Below the pieces are notes generated by a model. That model had not been told where the DNA came from. It searched no databases and saw only the letters and a program-made list of their open reading frames with translations. DNA of 33,623 bases from Candidatus Udaeobacter sp. (GTDB lineage Bacteria > Verrucomicrobiota > Verrucomicrobiia > Chthoniobacterales > UBA10450), in the NCBI GenBank assembly GCA_013372845.1, contig JAALOD010000022.1, positions 1-33,623 on the forward strand. The letters are read 5' to 3'. Positions within the stretch are counted from its first letter, which is position 1. Each line of letters starts with the position of its first letter. Shown here piece by piece: positions 8,942 to 18,732 of this stretch. The translations under genes were made by a program, and so were the position numbers.

Positions 8942-9349
8942 ATGGGGACCGATGTTATTCTTCCGGATCTGCAAAGTGCTGTTCTTTGTGAGGACGTCCG
9001 ATGCGAGATCAACGGTATGCAAACGCTCGTGGGCGTGCTGAGTGTCGTCCCCGCGCCGGCCTTACCGATCAATTATATCCGGCTCTGCATCTGGACGCGC
9101 TGGTGCAGCGGAGCGGGAAAATTTCGGCAAAAATCCCGCATCGTCGGTGTCGACGAACAACAGGTCATCGCGCAGGCGGAAGTGGAATTTGTTTTGAAGG
9201 AGATGGAAGGCCACGCGACCAACGTCCATTATTTTGGCGGGGTACAGTTTCAGCAGTACGGATTACATCACGTTGAGATTTATCTGGAAAACGAATTGCA
9301 GCTGCGTTTTCCCCTGCCTGTGATCAAGGTCGCGCGGCCAACTGGATAA
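8942..9349 (+). CDS. conserved hypothetical protein (DUF6941-like)
   Basis: 135-residue protein beginning MGTDVILPDLQSAVLCEDVR from ATG 8942, 10 bases after the uppP stop; the frame is open 8 codons further, into uppP. No signal peptide or membrane segment. The pattern LCEDVRCEINGMQTLVGVL near the N-terminus, and a C-terminal beta-rich half (VHYFGGVQFQQYGLHHVEIYL), resemble a family of small bacterial proteins that I recall as DUF6941, of unknown function; I hold the family name loosely. Close spacing suggests co-transcription with uppP. Confidence 0.7.
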   Translation: MGTDVILPDLQSAVLCEDVRCEINGMQTLVGVLSVVPAPALPINYIRLCIWTRWCSGAGKFRQKSRIVGVDEQQVIAQAEVEFVLKEMEGHATNVHYFGGVQFQQYGLHHVEIYLENELQLRFPLPVIKVARPTG

Positions 9350-9359
9350 GCGACGTTTT

Positions 9360-9926
9360 GTGAATGGGGGCTTGCGAACGGGTTGGAGTTGCTTATCACG
9401 ACGATTTATGCCGAGGGGATTTTTCATGGTGCTGCTCTGCAGCTTCATCCTCGTCGGCCACACGCGCGCACAGGAGGTAATCGTTGCTCGCGAGACGAAA
9501 CCGGAAGCTCCCAAGCAAGCAGCGCCACCTCCGGAGCAAACTCCCTCGGAAGCAGCAACACCGGAGCCGGAACGACCTAAACCAAAATCACGCAAAAAAT
9601 CTGCATCGGCAGAGCCCACGCTGGAGCAAATGCGAATGGCGGGAGCCCTTGCCGCGGAGCGGCTGAACAATCCGAGTCCATCACAAACGAAGAGATCTGG
9701 CCAATCGGATTCCGAGGCTGCCCCAACGCCAAGTCCAGCTGTCCCTGAAACCCCAAGGCCGGCAAAGAAGCAAACTCGCGCTGAACAGACAAGCACAGCG
9801 CGTCGGCCAAGTTCACGAACTGCAAAGCCGGACCCGAGTGGCGCCGTGCGGTCAACGTTTATGGAATCCGGAAGACCGGAGCCAAGCACTACTCCTTTGC
9901 CAAAACGGCAAACGCCCGCACCCTGA
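9360..9926 (+). CDS. secreted proline/alanine-rich low-complexity protein
   Basis: The frame opens at GTG 9360. A second start, ATG 9408, would give MPRGFFMVLLCSFILVGHTRA, a textbook signal peptide cleaved before QEV, and I think the ATG more likely. The mature part is about 150 residues of Pro, Ala, Lys, Glu, Ser and Thr with no folded domain; the only ordered-looking stretch is LEQMRMAGALAAERL. Such charged Pro-rich chains often span the periplasm or act as linkers. It follows the DUF6941-like gene by 10 bases. Because it is low complexity, its reality as a gene rests on position, signal peptide and a long open frame in neighbour-like codon use. Confidence 0.55.
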   Translation: MNGGLRTGWSCLSRRFMPRGFFMVLLCSFILVGHTRAQEVIVARETKPEAPKQAAPPPEQTPSEAATPEPERPKPKSRKKSASAEPTLEQMRMAGALAAERLNNPSPSQTKRSGQSDSEAAPTPSPAVPETPRPAKKQTRAEQTSTARRPSSRTAKPDPSGAVRSTFMESGRPEPSTTPLPKRQTPAP

Positions 9927-9938
9927 TCGAAGACTTCG

Positions 9939-11382
<1,444 letters not shown>

Positions 11383-11384
11383 TC

Positions 11385-12101
11385 ATGCCTCCGAACGTGA
11401 AGAGCGTTCCTCGTCACATCGCAATCATCATGGACGGTAACGGCCGATGGGCCAAGGGTCGCGGCCTGCCGCGCATCAAAGGACACGAAGCTGGTGCCCA
11501 GGCTGTTCGCGAATGCGTAGAAGGATGTGGCGAATTAAAAATAGAATATCTCACACTTTACGCTTTCTCCGCTGAGAACTGGCAGCGTCCCAAGACTGAA
11601 GTCCTCGCGCTCATGCGCCTGCTCGAAAAATTCTTGAAAGAGAAGACGCCGGAATTGATTGAGAAAAATGTGCGTCTTCAGGCCATCGGCCGCCTGACTG
11701 ATTTACCCGCGAGTTCGCAGGAACAACTTCATAGAACCATCGAGCAAACTGCTGGCAATACCGGTTTGACTCTCATTCTCGCTCTGAGTTATGGGGGCCG
11801 TCTCGAAATCATCGATGGCATCAAGAGTCTGCTTCGAGCGGTCGAGCTGGGTCACATCGACAGAGCAATGATCGATGTGGAGATGTTTAGTAAACACCTT
11901 TACACACGGTATTATCCCGATCCCGATCTACTCATTCGCACTTCGGGCGAAATGCGTCTGTCGAACTTCCTGCTCTGGCAAACGTCTTATACCGAGATGT
12001 ATATCACGCCCAAACTTTGGCCCGACTTTACAAAAAAGGACCTCGTTGCCGCCGTGGAAGAATTTGGGCGGCGCCAACGTCGTTATGGAGTCGTGGTGTA
12101 G
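11385..12101 (+). CDS. uppS: isoprenyl transferase (undecaprenyl diphosphate synthase)
   Basis: Cis-prenyltransferase that builds the C55 lipid carrier from farnesyl diphosphate and isopentenyl diphosphate. HIAIIMDGNGRWAKGRGLPR (residues 11-30) contains the Mg-binding D17 and the diphosphate-binding GNGRWA. AFSAENWQRP and the C-terminal RTSGEMRLSNFLLWQ also match; MRLSN replaces the usual QRLSN. Its 238 residues are normal. Its ATG is 2 bases beyond the purA stop. Together with uppP it covers synthesis and recycling of the carrier. Confidence 0.95.
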   Translation: MPPNVKSVPRHIAIIMDGNGRWAKGRGLPRIKGHEAGAQAVRECVEGCGELKIEYLTLYAFSAENWQRPKTEVLALMRLLEKFLKEKTPELIEKNVRLQAIGRLTDLPASSQEQLHRTIEQTAGNTGLTLILALSYGGRLEIIDGIKSLLRAVELGHIDRAMIDVEMFSKHLYTRYYPDPDLLIRTSGEMRLSNFLLWQTSYTEMYITPKLWPDFTKKDLVAAVEEFGRRQRRYGVVV

Positions 12102-12148
12102 CCTCGCTTCCTCGACACGGCGCAATGTAAGAAGCTATTTTTCACGTT

Positions 12149-12152
12149 GGAG
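12149..12152 (+). promoter_or_regulatory. ribosome binding site selecting ATG 12162 for the FabG-like gene
   Basis: GGAG is 9 bases before ATG 12162 and overlaps the alternative TTG start at 12147, which therefore cannot use it. Confidence 0.55.
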
Positions 12153-12161
12153 TCCAAGCTT

Positions 12162-12905
12162 ATGAGATTCGAAAATCAAGTTGCAATCGTCACCGGCGCG
12201 GGGCGAGGGATTGGCCAAGCTACCGCCCTGCGACTGGCAAATGAGGGAGCGCGGGTCGCGTGCGTGAGTCGCACGGAAGCGAACGCAAAGAACATCGCGA
12301 ACCAGATCAACGCAATTCGCGCCGACGCGGGAAGGGCCTATACGGTCGATGTTGCGGACCATGCAGCCGTACACAAAATCGGTGCTCAAATCCTCGGCGA
12401 TTTTGGCAGGGCCGACATCCTGATTAACAACGCAGGTGTTACCCGAGATGTGCTTGCCATGCGAATGTCGCTTGAGGACTGGGACGCGGTCATTAATACA
12501 AACCTGCGCGGCACCTTTAGTTTTACCCAGTCGATTATCCGCGCCATGATCAAGCAGCGTGGTGGGCGCATCATCAACATCAGTTCGGTAATCGGTTTGA
12601 TGGGCAATGCAGGGCAGACTAATTATGCGGCCAGCAAAGCGGGCGTGATCGGTTTTACCAAGTCCCTTGCCCGCGAGCTGGCGAGTCGCAATATCACTGT
12701 CAACGCTGTGGCCCCGGGATTTATCACGACAGACATGACTGCCGGACTTTCCGAAGAAGTTAAGAATTCCATCCAATCAAAGATTCCTCTTGGCAGAACG
12801 GGCACGCCTGAAGACATCGCAAACGCAGTGGCATTTCTCGCGTCTTCTGAAGCCGGTTATATCACCGGCCAGGTGTTGTGCGTCGACGGCGGAATTGTGA
12901 TGTGA
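12162..12905 (+). CDS. fabG: FabG-type 3-oxoacyl-ACP reductase (short-chain dehydrogenase)
   Basis: NADPH-dependent reductase of the classical SDR fold, 247 residues from ATG 12162. The cofactor loop TGAGRGIG is at 11-18, the NNAG motif at 89-92, and the catalytic triad is S142, Y155, K159 in SSVIGLMGNAGQTNYAASK. The ending GQVLCVDGGIVM is typical of FabG. The usual acpP-fabF neighbours are missing. Instead it points towards a minus-strand cluster with two ApeI/ApeP-like dehydratases, an acyltransferase, a methyltransferase and a sulfotransferase. It may be the main fatty acid FabG or a pathway-specific reductase (ApeQ-like). The symbol reflects fold and activity, not a proven role. Confidence 0.9.
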   Translation: MRFENQVAIVTGAGRGIGQATALRLANEGARVACVSRTEANAKNIANQINAIRADAGRAYTVDVADHAAVHKIGAQILGDFGRADILINNAGVTRDVLAMRMSLEDWDAVINTNLRGTFSFTQSIIRAMIKQRGGRIINISSVIGLMGNAGQTNYAASKAGVIGFTKSLARELASRNITVNAVAPGFITTDMTAGLSEEVKNSIQSKIPLGRTGTPEDIANAVAFLASSEAGYITGQVLCVDGGIVM

Positions 12906-12962
12906 TGCGCTTACCGTGAAATTCTGCAGCGACGACTCTGAAATTGAGATGGCACCAGTCAC

Positions 12963-13406
12963 TTACGTGCGCTGTATGATGGTAATGCGCCCATTCGCTA
13001 ACAGAATATTGCCGGCTAAAACGCAGCATTCATAAATTGTGTTGGCACCGTCACCAAACAGGCGATTCGCACAAATCCGAAGCGGTGATGCGATGTCATC
13101 CAGACGCGCCGCATGCAAGTGCGCGTCCCGCAAGGCAGCCAGGTAGCCAGGCGGTGCGATCTCACCTACCGAGCGGGCCCGCAAGCCGCCGTGGACTGCC
13201 GCCGCTTGCGCGCCGTATTCGAAAGCGTGCAGAGCAGATAAACGTCCATCGCGGCGTAGTGGATTAGCGGGGTCACGATGCGTGTTAGTGCCGCATGTAA
13301 TCGATCGATCATCCCACTGAGTTACCTCATCCAACAAACACATGAGACCGGAGTGGGGAATCAATGTGCGAATTTCTGCTTTGTTAATCGTCGTGCCGTT
13401 AGTCAT
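12963..13406 (-). CDS. ApeP-like hotdog-fold 3-hydroxyacyl-ACP dehydratase
   Basis: 147 residues. IPHSGLMCLLDEVTQWD at the start, then HRDPANPLRRDGRLSALHAFEYGAQAAAVHGG, match the ApeP-type dehydratases of aryl polyene clusters, in which a NPLR..G.L segment leads into the hotdog helix E-Y-x-A-Q-A-x-A-x-HG. Such enzymes dehydrate 3-hydroxyacyl chains during polyene or unusual fatty acid synthesis, often with a second hotdog protein; one lies at 15661. It is convergent with fabG (57-base gap) and follows the acyltransferase gene on the minus strand after 123 bases. Family assignment is from remembered motif pattern. Confidence 0.75.
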   Translation of the reverse strand: MTNGTTINKAEIRTLIPHSGLMCLLDEVTQWDDRSITCGTNTHRDPANPLRRDGRLSALHAFEYGAQAAAVHGGLRARSVGEIAPPGYLAALRDAHLHAARLDDIASPLRICANRLFGDGANTIYECCVLAGNILLANGRITIIQRT

Positions 13407-13448
13407 TGTGCACGGTCGGTAAGATCCCAGAACTGGTTAATGTCCACG

Positions 13449-13507
13449 AAACACACGAAAGACTCTATGTTTTCCACTAAGACATTTTGGTCTGTATTCG
13501 CGTGTTT
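13449..13507. repeat. imperfect inverted repeat between acyltransferase and ApeP-like genes
   Basis: AAACACACGAA (13449-13459) pairs with TTCGCGTGTTT (13497-13507) over 11 bp with one mismatch, leaving a 37-base spacer. CCACGAAACACACGAAA-type sequence is a common intergenic motif in environmental bacterial genomes. It lies in the only sizeable gap of the minus-strand lipid cluster. Confidence 0.4.
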
Positions 13508-13529
13508 AGCGGGTTAGTTGCCTTCCGAC

Positions 13530-14450
13530 TTAATCCCAAAATGGATAAAAATTAAACCAGTTGTAAGGCGCACGGCGCGCGTAATACTCCAGGCGCTCGG
13601 CGTAGCGCTGCATCCACAGCTGGATCTCTTCAGCTCGGCGATCGCGATCCAAAGTGATCTCATCGGCAAAATGTTCGAAGTAAATTTCGTAACGGTTCCC
13701 GCCGCGGTAGAGACCGAAAAACAAAATAACGGGACGATGCGTCATGGCGGCAAGCACAATTGGGCCGACCGGGAACGCCGCTGGCCGGCCAAGGAATTGG
13801 CATTGGGCTGTCTTACCATCGTTCGACACGCGGTCGCCGAGCGTGCCGACGAAGAATCCCGCATCCAAACTTTCCTTAACTGTCAGCAAAGTATCCATCC
13901 GATCCGGCGCGATTACCGTGCTGGCGATCACAGGGTTCAATGCATCCAGAAAACGGGTGATATTTTGGTTGTGGGTTGCATCCATCAAAACCTTGAGCGG
14001 AAACTTTCCCTGCATCACGCCCAGAGCTCGCAATACCTCGAAACTGCCCAAGTGTGAGCCCAACAGAACGCAACCCTTTCCGCTTTCCATTCGGCCGTGC
14101 AGGATTTCTTTGCCGTGAAGCTTTACGTCAAAGCGCTGGAACTCACCGCGCAACAGGTAAACGCGATCCAGAATGGTCGCGGCGAAGCAATGAAAATGGC
14201 GAGACACATGCCACCAGTGGGCGGGGTAACCGCGCATTTGCTTAAGGTATTCGTACGAAGTTCGGCGGGCCGCGCATGCAGTCATTACATAATAGGCTGT
14301 GATCGGATATAACAGCAGCCTTGCCGCTAAACGCCCGATGTGCGTCGCGATCCAGGCGATCAATTGCAGCGAAGCGAGTGTGCCGCGTTCCGGCAAGCCC
14401 GTCCAACGCAATGTCTCCGAGGTTTTCGTCTCCAAAACGTCCGAGGTCAT
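13530..14450 (-). CDS. HtrB/LpxL-family lipid acyltransferase
   Basis: 306 residues from ATG 14450, whose ATGA overlaps the methyltransferase stop. The frame is open 43 codons further but lies inside that gene. A hydrophobic segment at about 25-60 suggests membrane attachment. The acyltransferase signature is H133-x4-E138 in LLGSHLGSFEVLRAL, and the C-terminal YNWFNFYPFWD is typical of the Lip_A_acyltrans family. Members add acyl chains to lipid A precursors or other lipids; aryl polyene clusters carry a member thought to move the polyene onto a lipid anchor. In this context I favour acylation with the product of the surrounding dehydratases, an inference. Confidence 0.85.
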   Translation of the reverse strand: MTSDVLETKTSETLRWTGLPERGTLASLQLIAWIATHIGRLAARLLLYPITAYYVMTACAARRTSYEYLKQMRGYPAHWWHVSRHFHCFAATILDRVYLLRGEFQRFDVKLHGKEILHGRMESGKGCVLLGSHLGSFEVLRALGVMQGKFPLKVLMDATHNQNITRFLDALNPVIASTVIAPDRMDTLLTVKESLDAGFFVGTLGDRVSNDGKTAQCQFLGRPAAFPVGPIVLAAMTHRPVILFFGLYRGGNRYEIYFEHFADEITLDRDRRAEEIQLWMQRYAERLEYYARRAPYNWFNFYPFWD

Positions 14451-15664
14451 TTGCCGGGCGCGACGTTTTGTCCGCAGATCGCGCCAGTGAAAAAGTGTGG
14501 GTAGATCTCGCGAATACGATCGATGTTCGGCGCAACTTCGGCGCGCTGAAAGCCTGCGCGAGTAAACGCGCGCCGCCAATGCTCTGCAGTTAGAAACCCT
14601 GGATTCGGGCGAATCTCTGGATCTGTCTGGACGTTGGTAAAGCTCTCAAGAATCTGAAACATCAGTTCAGGGTAGATTGGCTGATTGAAATAGGGTCGCA
14701 GGCATTCGCCGATCACGAGCCAGCCGTCGCTGGCCAGAGCCGAGCGTGCTTCGTTCAAGCTGAACAAGAGATCCCTGGAGATATGCATGACGTTAACAGC
14801 GTATATCAGATCGAATTCACCCGGGTTGATGCCTTGAGTGCTCCAAGGCAAATCGAGATTGAGCGCACCCCATTCAAGCGGAAGATCAGGATATTGCCTT
14901 GCGAGTTTGCGCTGGCCGCATCGCAGGAAGAACGCGTTCGGCTCTGTGATGAGATAACGTTCTACCCGCGCCAAGAGCCCGCGTTCATCAAACAAGCGCA
15001 ACAAAATTTCGCTGGCGCTGCCGGGGCCCGCGCCGACTTCTAAAATCCGAAGCGTGCGTTGATTGGAAACGCGCTCAGCGGCGAGTGCGGCGCCGACCCA
15101 GTTATTCACGGCATAGCTTAGATTGTCATTGTGAAAATAATTCAGCCATAGGGGCACGCCTTGCGGACCGAGCAAATTGCGATCACCACTTTGTTCGCCA
15201 TTGGCGACAGCAGGATAGAGGCTCGCGGCGTGATCCAGTAAAGCCAAAGTCGCCGCGTTCGCAGGATCGATTTGCAGACCTGTTGCACGCAGGCTTTCGA
15301 GATCCGGTTTCCGCAACGTGTGGCGCAGATGGTAAAGGCGAGCGTTCGCGTCGGTCCGGGCCTCGACACAATCGATTTCTACCAGACGTTCCAGGATCCA
15401 ATGTAAGGCGAACTTGAAAGAGGGCTGAAACGAAAGGAGACGACACAAGTCATCGACCGATCGCCATTGGCTGAGGTGATCGATCACGTTCAAGCGACGC
15501 GCCAGATCGATAGCCATGTCGACGCTGTAACGCTCCAATAGTTCGATGCTTTGATACAGTCGTTCACTGAACACCGGCGGTGGATATTCCTTCAAGTATT
15601 CGGCCAGGCGCGGATCGCTTGGTTGTACCTTAAACGGCGGCGCGTCGGAGAGTGGCGCGTTCAC
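14447..15664 (-). CDS. SAM-dependent methyltransferase, polyketide-cluster type
   Basis: 405 residues starting at GTG 15664, which overlaps the upstream hotdog gene stop as GTGA. The N-terminal ~190 residues are helical (SVDMAIDLARRLNVIDHL, LCRLLSFQPSFKFALHWIL), like a winged-helix or dimerisation region. A class I methyltransferase fold follows: motif I is ILEVGAGPGSASE (about 207-219), the acidic loop is LITEPN, and FDLIYAVNVMHIS gives motif IV/post. It resembles methyltransferase domains in polyketide and fatty-acid-like pathways, so it may methylate a carbon or oxygen of the chain. The 4-base overlaps on both sides show tight translational coupling with the dehydratase and acyltransferase genes. 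Confidence 0.85.
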   Translation of the reverse strand: MNAPLSDAPPFKVQPSDPRLAEYLKEYPPPVFSERLYQSIELLERYSVDMAIDLARRLNVIDHLSQWRSVDDLCRLLSFQPSFKFALHWILERLVEIDCVEARTDANARLYHLRHTLRKPDLESLRATGLQIDPANAATLALLDHAASLYPAVANGEQSGDRNLLGPQGVPLWLNYFHNDNLSYAVNNWVGAALAAERVSNQRTLRILEVGAGPGSASEILLRLFDERGLLARVERYLITEPNAFFLRCGQRKLARQYPDLPLEWGALNLDLPWSTQGINPGEFDLIYAVNVMHISRDLLFSLNEARSALASDGWLVIGECLRPYFNQPIYPELMFQILESFTNVQTDPEIRPNPGFLTAEHWRRAFTRAGFQRAEVAPNIDRIREIYPHFFTGAICGQNVAPGK

Positions 15665-15981
15665 GAAGTCACCTTTGTCCCGAAATAAATTTCAAGTTGG
15701 CCTTCAACCATTGCGTGGCCTTCTATTCGACAGCAAAAATTGACTCCGGTCGCGTCATCATCGCTCGTGGAAAGGCAGATCGTAAATGGCTGCTCAGGCT
15801 TTAGTGGCTGCAAAAACTTGACCGTGCGGATCGCCGTAAGCTGACAGTCTTTTCGCCAGTCACGCAACGCCGCGAGAACTTCATCGAGAATCAGTACGCC
15901 TGGTACGAGAGGCGCGTCCGGAAAATGTCCGGGCAAGCTGGGATGATCGGCCGTAATCGAGCGGCGTAATTCAAAGGTCAT
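15661..15981 (-). CDS. ApeI-like hotdog-fold 3-hydroxyacyl-ACP dehydratase
   Basis: 106-residue single hotdog domain. HPSLPGHFPDAPLVPGVLILDEV (residues 13-35) is the FabZ/ApeI active-site region, with probable catalytic H19 in GHFP; the FabZ glutamate position falls on D33 or E34. It is shorter than FabZ (about 150), matching ApeI-type partners. Its stop overlaps the methyltransferase GTG start. Two hotdog proteins of different types in one cluster (this and 12963-13406) is the pattern seen in aryl polyene loci. Confidence 0.78.
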   Translation of the reverse strand: MTFELRRSITADHPSLPGHFPDAPLVPGVLILDEVLAALRDWRKDCQLTAIRTVKFLQPLKPEQPFTICLSTSDDDATGVNFCCRIEGHAMVEGQLEIYFGTKVTS

Positions 15982-16045
15982 GTCAGCGAAGTGTTCCTCA
16001 TGCCATTAGTTCCAGCAACTCGACGCTCTTGTAGAGTTGTTGACC

Positions 16046-17332
16046 CTACCTCTTAACCAGCTTTTCCGCTCGCTCGCCAGACGCATGTTTCCTGCGCGCA
16101 ACCAGACCGAACCGGTCGCAATAGGCTGCGAATCGAGCGGCGCTCTCCGCTTCTTGCACGCCGAACTGTGAGAGATCGTACCGATGAAGCCCATTTCGTT
16201 CCTGCAACTGGCTTCCCAGTGCCCGGCGCATCCGTTGCCCTACTTTCGCGGACAACGACCAACCGAAGTGTGTATAAATTCGTCGCACCACCGCGAGAGG
16301 ATCGCGACGGATCTCGGCATAATCCACGTCGCAAATGCGACGCTCTGCCAATCGATCTCGTTCCCGCAAGAATCTATCCAGCGTGTTCGACCAATAATCG
16401 ATCGCCTCGCGGCAAACAGTGAGTGGATCGACCGCGTCGCTAAACACACGGCGGAGGATCGTTATCAAACTCGATACTGAAGTCATGGCATCGAGTGGCG
16501 CTCGATGGGTTTGGACAAAAAGCGCGTCAGGGTAAACAGCCAGCAGACTTGGCGAGGCAAACATGTGCGTGGGGGCTTTGAGCACCCAACGCCGCGCGTT
16601 GTGCCGGACCTGCAGATGTTGAAGAAAACGGCGGTGATACTCGTATACCGGTCGCAAATCCTGGCGAAAGAACCAGGCCCGATACGAAGGGACATAATAC
16701 ATCGCATCGAACTGGTCACTCATGAACGTCGGCGCCATGAGACTGACACATTCTTGCGGAAGCTCTGCACCAACGGGGTGCACCTGGCGAAATGTGGGCG
16801 CCAGCCAGTTGAAGCAATTACAACTGCTAATTGCCCGTTGAATTCGCCGCTTCTCATTATCGCTAGTAGGTGGGGATGGCGTCATGACTTCCCACGTGAG
16901 GGGAACTCGGTGCTCGGGATCTAAGGCGAGCAAGGTGTGCAATACCGTCGTACCGCTGCGGGGCAAACCGACGATGAAGAGCGGTTCGCGAATCTCCTGT
17001 CGCGCAATGCTTGGATACGCCTTCCGATCTCGTTGTATGAACAAACGTGAACACAATATGCGTACGAGATCTGCCCGAAGGACGGTTCTTCCGATCAGGT
17101 TAAGCTGGGCCTCGCGCTGGCAGGAATCGAGTAATCGCGAGAGACCCTCAAAAAAGTCACCTCTTCCAAAATCATCGAGGCCGGAACGGCGCTTTGCTGT
17201 CTCGATTAAATCAACCGCTCGGATGCGAGTCCGCGGAATTCGGCTTTTGTCCAGCAAGGTGCCACAGCCATTGATCAGCCGCACGGGTAATATCGGGCGA
17301 GTTTGATCCAGAGTCGTAGCGGAGGAATTCAT
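16046..17332 (-). CDS. sulfotransferase family protein
   Basis: PAPS-dependent sulfotransferase, 428 residues from ATG 17332; TTG 17371 is an alternative with no ribosome-binding site. Residues 122-129, GLPRSGTT, form the 5'-phosphosulfate loop. A likely 3'-phosphate region follows in the middle (PDALFVQTHRAPLDAMTSVSSL), where the R...S pattern binds the 3' phosphate. The N-terminal ~110 residues are a helical domain with Arg/Lys-rich stretches, seen in many bacterial lipid or polyketide sulfotransferases. It lies 64 bases upstream of the ApeI-like gene on the same strand and would be the first gene of the cluster. Sulfation of a lipid product is inference from context. Confidence 0.85.
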   Translation of the reverse strand: MNSSATTLDQTRPILPVRLINGCGTLLDKSRIPRTRIRAVDLIETAKRRSGLDDFGRGDFFEGLSRLLDSCQREAQLNLIGRTVLRADLVRILCSRLFIQRDRKAYPSIARQEIREPLFIVGLPRSGTTVLHTLLALDPEHRVPLTWEVMTPSPPTSDNEKRRIQRAISSCNCFNWLAPTFRQVHPVGAELPQECVSLMAPTFMSDQFDAMYYVPSYRAWFFRQDLRPVYEYHRRFLQHLQVRHNARRWVLKAPTHMFASPSLLAVYPDALFVQTHRAPLDAMTSVSSLITILRRVFSDAVDPLTVCREAIDYWSNTLDRFLRERDRLAERRICDVDYAEIRRDPLAVVRRIYTHFGWSLSAKVGQRMRRALGSQLQERNGLHRYDLSQFGVQEAESAARFAAYCDRFGLVARRKHASGERAEKLVKR

Positions 17333-17473
17333 TCCTGAAAAGGATTGTTGTTGTTCTGCCAGATTCGGCAACTGTTGGCTACTAGGACTTTAGGGCAATA
17401 TGAACATCGTGAAGAGACGGAAGCAAAATCCCAAACGGTTGCACTGTTATCATAATCATTCCATTTTGCTGCT

Positions 17474-17950
17474 ATGGACACGGAGAAGGCAACATTTGGC
17501 GCCGGCTGCTTTTGGGGGGTCGAAGAGACTTTCCGCAATTTGAAGGGAGTCTTGTCTACGGCAGTCGGTTATGCCGGCGGAGCGAAGGAGAATCCGACCT
17601 ACGAAGATGTTTGCACTGACAAGACAGGCCACGCCGAAGTCGTGGAAGTGGAATTCGATCCATCACAAACCACATACGACGAACTTTTGGACGTTTTCTG
17701 GTCGAACCACAACCCCACGACACTGAACAGGCAGGGTCCGGATGTTGGGACACAGTATCGCTCAGTAATTTTTTATCATTCGCCCGAGCAAAAGTCGGCA
17801 GCGGAAACATCCAGGAAAAAGATCGATATGAGCGGACGTTTTCGCGGGCCAGTGGTAACGCAAATTGAACCTGCGCTGAAGTTCTGGCGCGCGGAAGAAT
17901 ATCATCAGCGTTATCTGCAAAAGCGCGGGAAGTCACACTGCGCGATCTGA
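17474..17950 (+). CDS. msrA: peptide methionine (S)-S-oxide reductase
   Basis: Repairs oxidised methionine (S-sulfoxide) in proteins. The active-site motif GAGCFWG carries catalytic C12. [10 protein letters not shown]-type sequence, [12 protein letters not shown] and [13 protein letters not shown] match the family. The 158 residues are a compact form. A C-terminal Cys in SHCAI could resolve the sulfenic acid. It is divergent from the sulfotransferase gene across about 140 bases. pgl begins 12 bases after its stop, so the two are likely co-transcribed. Confidence 0.95.
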   Translation: MDTEKATFGAGCFWGVEETFRNLKGVLSTAVGYAGGAKENPTYEDVCTDKTGHAEVVEVEFDPSQTTYDELLDVFWSNHNPTTLNRQGPDVGTQYRSVIFYHSPEQKSAAETSRKKIDMSGRFRGPVVTQIEPALKFWRAEEYHQRYLQKRGKSHCAI

Positions 17951-17962
17951 TTTTAAGCACGG

Positions 17963-18633
17963 ATGGGTCGGCACGTAATTCGAACCAAGAATTTCGCTAC
18001 CGACGCTGCCGACTTCATTCTCGATGAGGCGCACAAAGCCCTTGGAGAACGCAGCGAATTTCGCATTGCGCTTTCAGGTGGGAACACGCCCGTGTCGATT
18101 TACACCCGGCTTGCCGTAATCGGGCATGATCTGCCGTGGGAACTGGCGCGGATTACATTCGGAGATGAGCGTTGCGTTCCCCCGGATGATCGACAGAGCA
18201 ACTTCAGAATGGCCCGGGAAACCCTTCTCGGGCCTGCAGCCGTTCCTGAAAAATCAATCCTGCGTCTGCGCGGTGAAATCGATCCACAAGTCGCGGCGCA
18301 GGAATATCAGGATCAACTCGACCTTATGGCCACGCAGCGGGGTGAACCGATTTACCGCCATGATCTGATTCTTCTCGGCCTCGGGGACGATGGACACACT
18401 GCGTCGCTTTTTCCCGGAACTGTCGCGTTGGATGAAACGATAGACGAGTCGTTGCAAACTTTGTCCCAAAGTTAGATGCCTGGCGATTGACATTCACATT
18501 CCCGCTCATCAATCACGCGCGGCATGTGTGTTTCCTCATTGGCGCGGCGAAAAAGGCTGATTTAATCGAGCACGTTCTCGAAGGTGACCGGAATTTCCAG
18601 CTTCGAGAGTCAATCCGGCCGCTGGAGATGTGA
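17963..18633 (+). pseudogene. pgl: 6-phosphogluconolactonase, broken by a -1 frameshift near 18455-18465
   Basis: The first ~165 residues match Pgl of the pentose phosphate pathway: LSGGNTPVSIYTRL (substrate phosphate loop), FGDERCVPPDDRQSN and GLGDDGHTASLFPG. The frame then ends at TAG 18473-18475 after TLSQS. Reading one frame over gives NFVPKLDAWRLTFTFPLIN, then VCFLIGAAKKADLIEHVLEGD, ending at TGA 18631-18633. That is exactly the missing C-terminal part, so one base has been lost around 18455-18465. Without it the lactonase lacks its last ~55 residues and is probably inactive, unless this is a sequencing error or programmed slippage, which I cannot exclude. Confidence 0.85.
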
Positions 18634-18685
18634 CGTGGATTATCGGGCAATGATTTTTAAGGCCTCGTAATTCGAAAATCGAGAT

Positions 18686-18703
18686 TCGTGAATCGATTCA
18701 CGA
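18686..18703. repeat. 18-bp perfect palindrome between pgl and zinc-ribbon gene
   Basis: TCGTGAATCGATTCACGA is self-complementary over 18 bases, followed by TTTAACGGTTCAACG, the 8-bp-unit theme also found near 8040 and 28850. It lies between convergent genes, so transcript termination is as likely as protein binding. Confidence 0.5.
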
Positions 18704-18732
18704 TTTAACGGTTCAACGATGGTAACGCGTTA

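Noticed and set aside
9263-9889. Long minus-strand frame opposite the Pro-rich gene
   Set aside because: It is Ser/Gly-rich text typical of the complement of a Pro/Ala-rich GC-rich gene, with no signal peptide or domain.
13518-14057. Plus-strand frame opposite the acyltransferase
   Set aside because: No family features; the minus-strand frame has the full HtrB/LpxL signature and coupled start.
14451-14579. 43-residue N-terminal extension of the acyltransferase frame
   Set aside because: It is Arg-rich out-of-frame text of the methyltransferase gene; the ATGA overlap marks the true start.
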